A DNA stretch of 64,000 nt from Tulasnella sp. 424 (GCA_019633425.1 WSUB01000203.1:1-64000), one strand, 5' to 3'; shown: positions 44,030 through 55,830, counted from the stretch's first letter. The notes: a model not told the origin generated them from the sequence alone. A program made the numbers and translations.

Positions 44030-47000
44030 ATTTCACTCGTTCAAGCCCAGGCATAATTTATTCAGTACCCGCCCGATGCAAGAGTCGATGTCCCTTACAC
44101 CCAGTCCTTCTCTTAATCCTCACACTCGGTATCAACGGACGCCGAGTCGAGCTGGGCTATAATATTAGAGTCCACGCTACCCATCCTCAACGAAGAAGCT
44201 GAAAAGGCCGACGTACCAAAGAAACCATGCACACGATCCATGCACAGCGGACCTGTACTCTGCGCTCGATGGAGTTCTTCTGGGAAATAGCTTGCAAGTG
44301 GTTCAGACGACGCTATCGCGATGATTTGGGATCTGGATCCGTATTTCCTCTCCTCCTTCCAATCTTGGGACCGTCCGGGTCACCCCCTTCTGATACCCTT
44401 ATCGTTGATTCACCTCGTGTTGGGGCATGCGCAGGGCGTGTATGGGGCAACGACGATGCAACTGTCGAAGGATGGAAGGCCTTGAAGCGATTACCAGAGC
44501 ATGATCTTTCACGCAGTCTTTGTAACGCCGGTAGCCGACCCTCATTTACCAAAAACTCCCTAGAGGTCACCGATCTGGCGTGGCGCCTAAAGACCGCTTC
44601 CTCACTTCTGTCGGACTCGATAACAAGTTTATCGTCTGGTGCGGGTATTCCCTTGAGCCTCTACGGAAGCTCGACTTGATATCATGGTTTCGTCAACGGA
44701 GTTTGTTGGGACCCCGTTGGAGAGTTCCTGGCCACTCAGTCCGACGACAAGTCAGTCAAGGTTTGGAGAACAACGGATTGGGGGCTAGAAGCTACAATAA
44801 CAAAACCATTTGAAGACTCTCCCGGAAGCACATTCTTCTGAAGACTGAGGTGCGTGATTGGGGTTCGAGCGTCGCCATAGTCGTGATTTTTGGGGCTCAT
44901 TATCCCAATTACAGCTGGTCTCCTGATGGTGCTCACATCACTGCCTCCAATGCCACGAACCATAATGGTCTTTGTTGCCGCCGTTATCGCCCGAAATGAA
45001 TGGACATCCGGCATCGGCCTAGTCGGTCACGAAAACACGGTCAAAGTCGCCTCCTACAACCCCTACATCTTCCTCCGAGATCCAAAAGGCGATGTTCAAT
45101 CAGCCAACATCTGCAGCGCCGTCGCTCTGGGAGCAGACGACGAGTTAGATGGGATGGTCAGCTTGGAAGAGAAGGAGCTTTACCTCAAGCGGTTTGGATT
45201 CCAACCTCCACCAGATCCGTTCGCCATGGGAGTTCAGATACCTCAAACAACGTATCAGCAACCTGGAAACCCGTACGCGGGTCAAGCCTTCCCGCCGGCA
45301 ACCGCCGCTCCACCGAGCGCTGCTGCCCAAGCTGCCGCCGCCGCCGCAATGGATCCTGAGCCCGCATCCGACAAGAAGGGCAGGAAGAGGATTCGACCCG
45401 TCTTCGTTGGAGCATTGAATTCTGAACCTGCTGCCTTCCCGGCTTCGGCCGCTCCGGCTCCATTCGGTGGCGCGGCAGCTCAAGCTTCAACTGGACCGCA
45501 GCCAATTGCACCGTACGGTCAACTACAAGCACCGCCACCAGCTGCGCAGCAGGGGTATCCTCCATTCGGCTCTAGACCACCGTACCCGGCTACTCAACCG
45601 CCGCCACCGGGACATGCCTCGTACCCCGACCCGCGCTTCGGTCACCAATCCGCTGAATACCCGTCCTCAACCTACCCGCACCAGCAGCAAGCACCGTTTG
45701 GCGGCTACGGGGATCACTCGTACGATGCTGATGGAGACCGGATGATGGGCGGGTATGCCAATGGGATGGGAGGTCCAAAGAGAAAGTTGAGCGAGATGGA
45801 GGACGATTCAACCGCACTGAATGGGGGTCCAAGAGTACCAAAGGCTCGAACCCTCGGAGGAGACCGACCCAGAGAACCCATGGGACCTGTGCGTGAGCTT
45901 AGGCCCGCGATGCCAGGCTTTGGTTTCGGCGGAGATGTAGGACACCCCGCGCCGTCGCTCAAGATCAAGTTGGACGTTCCGCCGCTGCTGTCGTACTTGA
46001 GCGTCAAGTCTGTAGAGAGGGAAGGAGACGTAGCCGAGGCGAAGAACCCGGAACCTTCGAAAGACCCAGCCAGTGCGCAACCTCCCTTTCGAGTCGGATT
46101 ACTCCCGACATAGGATGCATCCTAACCTTTTTTTCTCTCCCCTACAGAACCCACGGAGCCATTCGAGGTGGCAGTACTCCGCAACAAGGAGACTCTATTC
46201 TTGGACTATCCTGCCGCTCCGGTATTGTCACTCGTCGTGACAAGTGCCTACTGTGCGGCAGCGTTGGAAGGCGGTTCAGTGGACGTTTACTCGCTTAACG
46301 GGCGAAGGTATGAGCTTGCGTTATTATCGCATAAAGTTTTCGGGGCTCATAAGGCGAACGCGGACAGGTTACTTCCAACGCTAGCACTGGATTCATCCTG
46401 TACGTTCTTTGACGGATCCAGAAACTCTCTAATGGCCATCACCGCGTCCGGGAAGTTGCACGTCTGGTACGTTGATTACTCGAATTGACCCCATCGGGAG
46501 GCGACCTGACGCCTTTTACGTGTTCTGTAGGAATATCCAAACGCAAAAGGCGGCCTTTGCACCCGTGTCTCTTGACACACTCATCACCCCAAACGCTACC
46601 CTCACCTCTGCCGTTGTCCGACCTAACGGGTGCCCCGTAATCACGCTGTCTTCCGGCGTAGTCTATTCCTACGACGTCGACTTAGCATGCTTCACGAAAC
46701 TTAGTGAAGCTCGGTGGGCGCAGGGCAGCGACGCATGGGAGGGTCGTCAACGGGAACGAATCAACAAGGTGGTCAACAATCGGGGACCGGTTGCGACTTT
46801 GGAAAGCGAACTGCCTGGAGAGGTGCAGGACAGCGCGAGTCCGACACCGTATTGGCGGGCTGCGTTCACTTTGGGCCATCTGGAAGCTAAGCTCCATGCA
46901 GCTGAAGTCCTTGATAGTCCTTAAGAGTACAAGACGGCGCTGACGGCATACGCGAGGAGGCTGGCGGATGAAGGTTACAGGGCCAAAGCGGAGGAATTGA

Positions 47001-47309
47001 TCAAGGAGTGTTTGGGCCCATATACTGGTATGCCCGACGTCAACCCCATTCGCCGTCTCATGAAACCTGATGCGGTGTCTCGAAACACAGGAAACCCGGA
47101 AAGGAGGAGACGTGGTCCCGACCGTCCTGGGCATGCAGAAGCGGGACCTACTCAGAGACGTGCTGTCCGCGTTCGGTACGCCCCTGCTTTCTTCGATCGG
47201 TCTGAGGTTTAGCCTAACATGGAATTTGCGTCGCATAGCGAAAAGCAAAACCCTGACAAAACTGGGACAAGACTGGCAAGAAACCCTCAAGCGTGCGCTC
47301 ATGGACTAG
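44030..47309 (+). pseudogene. HIR1/HIRA histone chaperone subunit, multiply broken
   Basis: HIRA deposits H3.3-H4 independently of replication. Recognisable parts are STLPILNEEAEKADVPKK, HSGPVLCARW, LASGSDDAIAMIWDLDP, EVTDLAW, FLTSVGLDNKFIVW, DPVGEFLATQSDDKSVKVW, SPDGAHITASNATNHNG, VAAVIARNEWTSGIGLVGH and the B-domain-type RKRIRPVF. The C-terminal Hira domain has LMAITASGKLHVW and SKTLTKLGQDWQETLKRAL, ending at 47309. Lesions: TAG at 44288, a one-base shift near 44580, TGA at 44839, a frameshift at 44966 and loss of about one to one-and-a-half WD blades at 45138-45144. TAA at 46922 and another shift near 47010 follow. Still, a 400-codon central frame (44890-46113) stays open. Clearly a pseudogene copy; an intact HIR1 should exist elsewhere in the genome. 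Confidence 0.85.
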
Positions 47310-47660
47310 GCAGGGTGTGCATCCTTGTTCTTTGTCTGCAGGTCGTTCTGTAACTGTTTCAGGGATATGTTTTATGTAGCTGTTGTGCGTTATAACATTA
47401 TGCCCTTTTATTGTTCCCTTTTGGAAAATTGGGTTGGACCGCAACGAGCGGAGTACGACAAACTACAGCGTCAAATGCGCATTGCTGATCTGCCTCAACC
47501 AACGGGCTGGGGTGGAGACAGTCGTCTGATCAAGCTAGTCTCTCAAGATCGCCCGACATCCTTTCTGAAGCATAGCGGGACACAGGGTACTGGTTTGATT
47601 GACAAAGTGTACACATTAATCCCAAGCCCGTCCATCTTCTGGTGATGAGAGCCGTGTGAC

Positions 47661-48180
47661 TTGGTCCCGAGGGCGGCTTTGACCACGCGGCGTCCTCGGG
47701 GCGTGTCGTATATGATGCAACTTCAATTCTCCAGCTGTGAACCCACCAACGCTTCTTTGAACGTAGGTTTGAACGAGTCTGAACTCATTGGACCGAGAGA
47801 TAGGGGTGGGGATGGAACTGGAGAGCGGCCCCAAGGTTTGGCGTATATCCCCTACTCCGCCGACAACTTCCTGACGCCAGCTCTAGATTGTTATGGCCGC
47901 CATTCAGCGGTGTGGATTCGTTGAGATATCAAGAGCTCCTGCAGCAAGCTCGTCGCACAGCGTTCAATGAAGGAAGGAGCCGGGACTCCGCATGGATGGC
48001 CGACTTGGCAGCTTTGCACTTCTCCGGAGAGGCGTTGACGTGGTACGAACCTATTGACGACAACACCCAGCAAATTGGAATATTCCGAGAAAGGCGGTGG
48101 TAGAAAAATACGGCAGCGCACCTGATGAAGTGCGGGTAGACGGTTGGTTCGCAAACCGAACCTTGAAGCCTCGTTACAAC
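47661..48180 (+). pseudogene. Gag-like helical domain fragment
   Basis: A frame reading RYQELLQQARRTAFNEGRSR, WMADLAALHFSGEALTWYEP and, after a shift near 48088, a Lys-Tyr-containing end. The pattern of helix, Trp-x-x-x-Phe/Leu, small-Gly-x-Ala-x-x-Trp-Tyr, is that of Ty3-type Gag capsid domains. The same pattern is seen in several basidiomycete genes that may have captured them. No reverse transcriptase is nearby. It precedes the DM9-repeat relic on the same strand and may be its N-terminal part. Confidence 0.35.
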
Positions 48181-48379
48181 TCACAACTAACGTTCATAAC
48201 GTCTTATGGTTTATAACAGTCCTGCAGAAGCAACCCAAGAACCCAACCTTGTGGACGTCCTTTTGCTAGCTAGGATTGAGATAGCTAATTGGACTGCTCC
48301 GATCCTCCCGTCTAGTCTCCGACCTCCCTAGACTGAAGACGAATGGATGAACGAGGCTCGGGAAAGAAAGGCCCAATTT

Positions 48380-48930
48380 AGTGGAAACGCAGAGGTCGCA
48401 TATTGGCATTTGGTGGAAACTAGCTAGCAATCCAATTCCCCACAATACCGTTCCAACTGTAAATGAAAATGGAAAAGAATTATTTAGTGTTCGGGTATGG
48501 AAAACGGGGCTGACGCCGGGAAAACAGGTTCGCGGAGGTCTCTTCTGGAGCAATACGCGTAGGATCGAATGAAATCTTTGGTCTTTATGACTTTCGCTCA
48601 TTATCCTTCTTGTTAGGCGCGTGCATATCGTGGTGGGGGAGGGAAGAGCCGTGCAATCATGGTCCTTTCGAAATCCTCGTAGAAGACCCGTCCGCCGTTC
48701 GATGGGTTTCTCCCAGAGATGCAGGCCGATTCCATGTTGCTGAAGGAGGGTTTGAAACCAGCAGGGAGCAAGCCTTTTTATTGCACAGTTCAACCACTTG
48801 GGTCAGTTGGAGCCCGGAAAGGTGTTTCCCGCTGATGGTCAGGGTCCTTTTGGTGGTTATTCGAGTTCCACAAACACGACTTTCGTGTTCTGGCCTGGAC
48901 GTAGGAGAGTGTAGCGCGCTTGTAGTATAT
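48380..48930 (+). pseudogene. DM9-repeat (DUF3421-like) protein relic
   Basis: Frames give WWKLASNPIPHNTVPT with NGKELFSVRVWKTGLTPGKQ, then in the next exon CISWWGREE with FEILVEDPSAVRWV. A displaced later frame has LEPGKVFPADGQGPFGGY. This is the DM9 layout: Ala/Val-Ile-Pro-x-Gly..Leu-Tyr/Phe-x-Ala/Val-Arg, Pro-Gly-Lys, then Glu-Ile-Leu..Asp-Pro-x-x-Val-Arg-Trp. DM9 proteins are lectin-like in animals; in mushrooms their role is unknown. Frame changes between the blocks and stops at 48430 and 48555 suggest decay, though one change may be an intron. Confidence 0.45.
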
Positions 48931-48989
48931 CTGTTTGTATGTACTCTTGAAGCGTTGAGCTTGACTAAATGTGTGGAGGTGTCGACGTC

Positions 48990-49390
48990 TTGAGGACGAA
49001 CTCTGCGAACGTGGTAGTACTTCACCTAGTGAGTTTTAGCATTATATTGATGCAGTCGAGACAAGTTCAAAAGTGCTGCTTGTTCAAAGTGGCTTACGAG
49101 CACATTCTCTGGCAGGATATCCGCGTGGCACATGAGTGGGCTTTGTAAATGAACGTACTACACTCCCCGGCTAACTTGCAGGATCTGAAACACGGGGCAA
49201 GTTAGAAAGAAGATAGTGAGGGCTAGCATTGTATACGTAGCTAGCGAATCTTTCGGGTGGGAAAGTTCTGGGTGGTTGTGCAGGTTGCCGATTTGATTTC
49301 CGTGATGGCCACTTCGACCGGAATCCCAATAGCGTTTGAGTATTTCTGTGCCTTACTCGGATCCATACCAGCGTTTCTCGCATCATACGC
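48990..49390 (-). pseudogene. Degenerate TKL kinase relic
   Basis: On the minus strand a segment reads ILQVSRGV, a TAG stop, YVHLQSPLMCHADILPENVLV. This is the helix-E and catalytic loop of a TKL kinase (H-x-D-I-x-P-E-N-V-L), interrupted by a nonsense codon where Ala/Leu is usual. Upstream, near 49300, a frame with IPVEVAITEIKSAT may be the Lys-containing beta-3 strand with Lys replaced. No DFG or APE part was found downstream. Confidence 0.45.
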
Positions 49391-49399
49391 TGTCAAGAA

Positions 49400-50775
49400 C
49401 ATCTCTAGCAGTGGAGTAGTGATTTAATGGAGAAAGGTTGAGGTTGGTGCACTGCTGGGTTACTTGTCGGCACGCTAGGTGCAGTGCGAGAAGCAAAAGC
49501 CGCAAAAGTTTAAAGGCCCCACAACGTTCCATTACACGAAGTTGGAGCTTCAAATCTGGATGAAACTGTACTAACATTAGATAACAAGTGCGTAGGCCGT
49601 TTTAATGAGGGTAACGGAGAACTTTTGTCGTCCTCGGCATTGTAACCTCCAAAGTCGAGCTTAACATGGTGTCTCCCGGTGCAGGGCGGTGCGCATCTTC
49701 GAGGCCGGCGTAAATTCGACATTATCGTACTTTTACTTGTAGAGTCAGTTTTATATGCGCGATCGTTCTAGGTTGTATGTGACAATGGGTGAACCAGCGT
49801 GATACTAATTTCTAAAGACAACAAACCTCCACTTCCCTCAAGTTGTATTTAGTCTGCCCACGGGAGACTAACGTGATACCATGCATCCAGGCAGATTTTG
49901 TCAACCTTCAAACGAAGCAACCTGATTATCAATTAAACATTCCGCCCTTCGACCAGACAGTCTAGACCGGTGCTCGCCGCCAGAATAAACTTGTACCGAA
50001 TTTCGAGTCGAGCGACGACAGACACGAACCCATGGAACGGAAACAATGGTCGAGCATGAGTAAATATTACCTTACTACTCATCTTGAATCGCTGATGGGG
50101 TTGGGGGGGGGAGGGCACCTGCGCGGCGGCGCCCCACTCGCGGCAGTGACAAGCCGTCCTGTCACCCCCTTAGCGCGTGACACTTTCCAAAACCCCACAT
50201 GGTACCATCACTGAAAAAACCCGGTACTAACGTAGCGGGGATTACGTCCTTTAGCCATGGTCATTGCACTCGACTTTATTGTTTGATTTACAGAAAACGG
50301 TCTGCTCACGTCAGCAGCCAAACGAGAGATGTTGACGCCAGTCTCCTGCGAGATCCTGTTGAGGGCCGAATGACTAATTTAGGAGTAAGGTATGTACAAC
50401 TATCGCTCGGCATCCACTTAAGAATAGGATCGCGATAGAGAACCAGTAGAGTTCGTAATCACGAACAGCTAAGAGAAACTTCTTGATGATGCAAAGCGTC
50501 CTTTCTGAGATTTCGAGCCGAGGTAACACACCGGTAGCAAGGGAGTGATTAAGTGCATTAAGTAAATGCCACTGGGGCTCTATAATAAGGAACGCGTTGG
50601 CAGCTATGCATGTCGTTCGATGTAGGGGTCTACCGGATAAAGTCCACAAGTGTCTTTCAAAAGGCGGCAAGTCTTCAGGCTTTCGTAGGGCGTTTTCAAT
50701 CCTTATGAGGAGTAATATTACTAATCTAGATAGAGGAATGATGATTCAGTGATTCAGTGATTCAGTAATACGCTT
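49400..50775. other. Interval without a recognised gene
   Basis: Short frames only. A G-rich run (TTGGGGGGGGAGGG) is at 50099-50113, and three GATTCAGT direct repeats lie at 50743-50767. Nothing supports a gene. Confidence 0.5.
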
Positions 50776-50779
50776 GATA

Positions 50780-51426
50780 TTAGTGGGGACAGACCATCTC
50801 CAGGACGCCGGGCATCGACGGACGATCTGACGGCTTGAACTCCCAGCAGCTCTTCATGACATCCCAAAGAGGGTCGTCCTCTTTAAGTTGCTCGTGCGCC
50901 TTTGGGTCGGGAATCACTCCCCCACAGATCTTCATCATGATCATAGGTTTGTGTATAATCTGGTAAAACGGAGCTTTTCCGCTCATAACCTATCGCGAGC
51001 AGAGTAGTCCCGTTAGTATTCAAAGTCTCAAGCCTAAGACTTCGCATTACCCAACTTACAGCCAAAATCAATCCACCAAATGCGTATACATCGCTTTCGC
51101 AACTGTGTCTTGGTACCGAATCTTCCTCCCCAACTGACCTAGGATCGAACAGCTCCGGCGCAGTATACGGATAGACTAGGCCTGGGACGTCAGTTGTCGT
51201 TAAGCCCGTATGCTCCGCGAGGCTATCCAAAACTCGACTTGCACTAAAGTCGGAGAGTGCTGCTTCACCCGAGTCGTTAATAAGGACGTCCTCTGGTTTA
51301 ATACTGGCATGGCAGATGGGTGGGGTTTGACCATGAAGATACGCGAGTCCGAGAGCAGCTTGGTTTATCTAATAATATGTATTCATTTACGAGCGTTACA
51401 ATCAGAGAATCGGTCTCTCACGTACC
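50780..51426 (-). CDS. TKL-type pseudokinase C-lobe (catalytic Asp lost)
   Basis: Minus-strand exons 51426-upstream, 51368-51060 and 50989-50780 join in phase. The first ends EELSILTR. The second gives INQAALGLAYLHGQTPP, then CHASIKPEDVLI where active relatives have His-Gly-Asp: the catalytic Asp is Ser. It continues with LSDFSASRVL where DFG is expected, TAPELFD (APE kept) and SDVYAFGGLILA. The last exon, VMSGKAPFYQI to DRPSMPGVLEMV, keeps the same exon border as the active paralogues. The intron that splits the catalytic loop in K1/K2/K6 is absent. No N-lobe is recognised upstream, where the duplicated segment at 51.5-52.4 kb begins. It could be a regulator or a decaying gene. Confidence 0.6.
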
Positions 51427-51554
51427 CGTGTCAGGATGCTAAGTTCCTCAGGGCAGCTCTGATCAGAGCACTGCCCAGTCTTTCGTCGGCAACGACTGTC
51501 TTTTCTCCGCATCGAAGCAACCCAAGCCACCATCGTGGGATTGTAACGAGAACG

Positions 51555-52450
51555 TCCCATCCCGCCCTCTCTCACTCGCCGTCTCTTCTGCTCACCCATC
51601 GGCATTCCTCCGTTCCATCCATCCTTGGCCTCTCCCCTTATACAGTCCGTTTCGGAACAAACTGGGACGGGATCCCACAAGCCGATGCGTGAGGAACCCA
51701 TTGCCTGTGATCACTGAACCTCGCTCTTTTCGTTGCATCTCCCACCTCTCCTCGTTTTTTTCTCGCCGATTCAGCCACTCATTACACTGCATGTCAATGT
51801 AAGATAAAGCTGAACGTAATCTCTTTCAACATTGCTACGTTCCTTGCTAGCCTCGAGTGTCACGGCGCTTGTTGCGTCTATCTTGGCTCCCAGTCCAGAT
51901 CAAAATCAAAAACAACTCAATTCCAACGACGCCGAAGACCGCCCTCAACGTTGCCGCTTGATCCGAATTTTCTGTGATGACAAGCTGCTAAATATCGCCC
52001 ATACGCATCTCCTAGCCTGTCGTTAGCTCTGATCAGTAACCAAGTTTGGCCTCTCATTGGCCGTGACTTGGTTCTTCGGTGCGTGATCGAGCGGGACTTC
52101 GTTTGATAAGTTCCGTATCATACGGCAACTGGGTGAGTTGTTTCTTGCATCATCACCTCTTGCCAATTTCGTCCGTTCTCTTCGCTCATGTCTGACGATG
52201 CTGCTCTTGCTCTTCTTTCCTTGAGATGTGGTCTCAATGGCCCGCTATCGACGTCCCATTGAGTATCCCATAAAGCTACAAGGCCATCCCTACGACCTAC
52301 TTAGTGATCGGAGAGTGTTCGTGTGCCTATTAGCTCCAAGCGCCCTCTTCAAGAGACTCAAGACCAAGTCCCTTGTCTGAATGGCAAGGCCGCTACATCG
52401 GGCCAGCCCCGTCGACCTCTCAACCTGACCCATTCACGTTCGATGAATTC
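51555..52450 (+). repeat. Dispersed duplicated segment, uninterrupted copy
   Basis: This 0.9-kb region matches two separate pieces further right. Its left half matches 57060-57480 (landmarks CCCATCGGCATTCCTCC, GTCCAGATCAAAATCAAAA, AATGACGCCGAAGA). Its right half matches 60335-60780 (GTGAGTTGTTTC, CGCCCTCTTCAAGAGACTCA). Here the halves are contiguous, giving the ancestral arrangement. It contains a short open start (MSDDAALALLSLRCG, 52187) that is also open in the other copy, so the segment probably carries the 5' end of a gene I do not recognise. Confidence 0.8.
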
Positions 52451-53660
52451 GGGAGGTCCCTTGTAAGCCTCCTTCATATCTTCATCTCACAGCATACAAA
52501 GTTCATGTTCACTCTCACCCCACTCGGACCGCTGCCAAGCTGGTCCTCAAGGAAAGGAAAACGTCCGACGGGACTCAGGTCAAGATTGAGACTAATTCGG
52601 GCGCGCTCCTCCTCTCACCAAGGCACGAGAACATTATCAGGGTATCACAGTCTCAACATTGCGAGATGGGACATAATCGTTCGAGGTCCGCCTTTCCTTT
52701 TTCTTTTCTTGTAAGAAGGGTTCGTGCCTTACTTGTACGTCAGTTGGACGACGGAACTTCCTTATGGCCCTCTTCAGCGGTATCAAGTTAGCAACTTGAA
52801 CATCAACACAAACAGCAAGTGGGGGTACAACCTTTCGGAACAGGTACGGCTCAAAGAAGACACATGCGTACTTCGCCGCCGACCTCGACGGCTGGGGTAC
52901 GCGGTTCCGTAAGGAGAAACTGTTAAGTACTCGGGAAAAGGTTGTTGCTTTATGCGACTAGCATGCGACCCTAAGCTTGTTCAGAGCGCTACCTAACCAG
53001 CCGAGCGACAACCCCCCCATAGGTGAACCAAACCCTGGACCTACCGTATGCCACCTACCTCTTTGCCTCGGGCTTATTACTCTTCCGCAGAATCCTACGC
53101 TCCCTGCGATCTCATCGAACATCCAAAACAAGGGGCAGGTGAGAGATTGGATCCCGAAGTTTCAGAAGTGTGCGGGAGTCGGTCGACAGCCAAGGGATTT
53201 TTTCATGGTTTATTTGCCCTCCCGTCCATTATTCTCGCCTATTTACTCCAGTAAATCGCCACCGGAAACGACTATTACTCTCCTGTACATACCTTCACAT
53301 CGTCCAGCTGTCCAAAAAATTTGAGGCAACGGCGTGTCTTTGGTAGACGGACCAGTCTTCTGGTGGTAGGGTTGTGGCCTTCACCAGAGAAATTTGAAGA
53401 GCAGCGCGGCAAAAGAAGTTTTTAAAGACCCGCAAAATTGTAGTGAAGAGTGGGATGAATCAAGTCACGGTTTATGGGGGCTGGTCCGCTGCCACGTTCC
53501 TAATGGTGGCCGAAACATCCTGGGCCGAAAATATTCCAGAGCTACACATCCAATCCGTTTTCCATTCAAAACATCCGTTTATCATAAAATACTAGACGAC
53601 TCCTTAGGGTCCCGTTCCTCCAAGTTAGTTCATCTGGAATTCGAGACCAATACCTAATTC
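52451..53660 (+). other. Unassigned frames downstream of the duplicated segment
   Basis: Open pieces such as LVLKERKTSDGTQVKIET (near 52540), AYFAADLDGWGTRFRKEK (near 52866) and a frame at 53394-53657 may be exons of the gene whose start lies in the duplicated segment. No domain is recognised and the joins are unclear. Confidence 0.3.
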
Positions 53661-53671
53661 TGGAGGTTCGC

Positions 53672-54059
53672 CTAAGTTGGTTTGAGATCGGAATACGTGC
53701 TCCAAGTATGGAGAAGATATTCTGGACCTTTCGGATTCATCATCAAGGGACATGTCCGGTTACCCGTTTCCGGACCGCCGTGAGGCAGATGGTTACTCAA
53801 GATCTGTGGATGATCGCAACTCGTCAGAGATGTCGTGGTAGCTGTGTCCTGAGGAAACGTTACCTCAAGGACCAGGCTCGCAGAGCTACACCCGACATCG
53901 CTGCAGGCTCTTTGAACTCTGAGAAAAGATCCCGGAGCCATATAACAGAAACGTCCTCCGTGGGATGGGGTATATTGGCACTCGTCGTCCAAGAAAGCCA
54001 ACTCGAAGTCCGAGAGAAGTGCATCGCCTTGCACATTAACCAAGACGCTTCCCTGAATT
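53672..54059 (-). pseudogene. Degenerate TKL kinase C-lobe relic
   Basis: A minus-strand frame reads GSVLVNVQGDALLSDFELAF, then FCYMAPGSFLRVQRACSDV. These align with the catalytic-loop end, DFG and APE of the kinase just upstream, but DFG is DFE and APE is APG, and the HxD motif is not found. The frame overlaps the 3' end of the neighbouring complete kinase, so it lies directly behind it in the same orientation. A decayed tandem copy is the simplest reading. Confidence 0.5.
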
Positions 54060-55830
54060 TCATATGTGAGCTGACGATCTGAGGATATATATATATAAAG
54101 CTTCACGTACAGGTCTCGTGTCAGCATGGGCCATTCTCGTAGGTTGGGTTTGAAGATGCGCTAGGATCGAATAGGTTCCAGCCAATATGGGAGCAAAAGC
54201 ATACAGTGCTAAGAGCAGGTAAATGGATAGAAAGCCAACCGTAGCTTCCAGAGAGATGCACCAGAGAAGGCGGGGAGACATCGATGACGGCACGGCCGAA
54301 GGCCCGAGTGGTTTGGGTAGTAACAACCCCGAGTCTAAGCTATGGATGGATATGGCACCTGAGCTACTGGCTGTCTCGGCGAGAGTAGGGCTGGCGTCAT
54401 CGAAATCTCCTTCAAGCACCGTCAAAAGAGAACCGGTCGGCGAAAACTTCCCACTCTGAGGGCCCTCAAAGGCTTCTGCTGGGGATGTTGGGTGATCGCC
54501 ACGCAATTGGTCGTAAACGTCGCTCATCCTAGGACGACACTGCGGGTCTTCATCCCAGCATTGGGTGGCCACCGTCCAATACGTCTCATAGGGCTCGCCC
54601 GTTCGGGAGTGGTTTGGTGATCGTGCGGGACGCTCCCCGCGGAACGACACGGCCTGAATGACCGCAGGCTGCCCCTTAAGATGGGAGAATGGTATAGCTA
54701 CACTCAGTACCTATGATCTACCGGATTAGTATGTTCTAGCAACCCAAGTTGTAAAACGTCCCGTCACCTTACCTCGGATATGGTAATCCCGAAAGCATAT
54801 GTGTCTGATGCAAAGGAACGGGATGTCCCGTTCACGACTTCAGGGCTTTGCCAACGAACTGACCCTTGGCCCTTTGACGCGGAAGCTGTGATGGAGTGGG
54901 CATATTTTGCAAGGCCAAAATCGCACAATAGGGCTTGATGGGACTCTGAAACCAAAATATTGCAAGCCTTGATGTCGGAATGGACGACGTCTTTGGCGTG
55001 GAGGAAGGCCACGGCATCTGCTGTTTCAAGTATCTATCATGGGATGAGATGTGGGCGTAGCGAGCATCGAAGGGACAAAGTACTCACAAATGAAGTTCGT
55101 TCCCGATCCGGATAGCGTCTGATATAATCCGCCAAGTTGCCGTTCGCCATGAAAGGGGAAACAAGATACGTATAATCATTTGCTCGGCATATTCCCATAA
55201 ATGGGAGTATGTGGGGATGATGGAGGCGCAACCACATTGCAGCTTCTCGCTCTAGTTTCTAGAATAAAGTTGTGGCAGTGTTCAGCGTTGACGGAAACTA
55301 CCGCATCCTTGGGTGCTGTGGATACTGACCTCGATCTCCTGCCCATGGGACGAGCGCTTGCCAATCCGGGGCCGCTTCATGGCTACCGTAACAGCTCCTT
55401 TGTAAAGTCCGATAAATAAGTCGGAAAAATGTCCAGTTACATCATGAGGATCCGGTCCCTCCAGAGCAATGTCATCCACTGCGATTACATGATCCTCAGC
55501 ACCTCCGTTCTCCAGCTCTAACGGTGCCGAGCCATTGTTAAGCGAGGCGCTTTCGCTGAGCAAGTCTGCTGAGCGTATAGTTGGAGGGGCGACTCGCGAG
55601 GGAGGGGAGTGGAGAGAAGGAGCAAGATAAGGGTTGGAAGGAAATGTCACGTGGGACCCTGGATGGGCTCTGGAGACTACTAAAACGGTGACAAAGCCCA
55701 GTTGGGGAGTGGACGTTGTAGCGATGGCCGGCGTAATAAAGAGAGTCTGCAAAGGAAGCTGAGGCCTAGACGCTGTGGAAGAGGATCGATTTGGTCTTGG
55801 TGACTGAGGTGTCAAGCGAGGTGGGCCCAT
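54060..55830 (-). CDS. TKL-type protein kinase with C-terminal membrane segment, 527 aa
   Basis: Four exons: 55830-55330, 55258-55088, 55033-54773 and 54710-54060, all joined in phase. The N-terminus is disordered and Pro/Ser-rich. The kinase domain follows: DVTGHFSDLFIGLYKG, VAMKRPRIGKRSS, HPHILPFMGI, HSDIKACNILV (catalytic Asp present), LLCDFGLAKY and VRWQSPEVVNG (SPE for APE). The C-lobe has CWDEDPQCRPRM. After it come a Ser-rich region and a hydrophobic helix (VGFLSIYLLLALYAFAP) near residue 480, which would anchor the protein in a membrane with the kinase domain in the cytosol. ATG at 55830 is genuine; earlier exons cannot be excluded. Closest relative in the window is the truncated kinase at 1-838. 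Confidence 0.83.

Noticed and set aside
44890..46113. A separate 407-aa Pro/Ala-rich gene
   Set aside because: Its sequence is the middle of HIR1/HIRA (WD blade, B-domain-type basic motif), so it is part of the pseudogene, not an independent gene.
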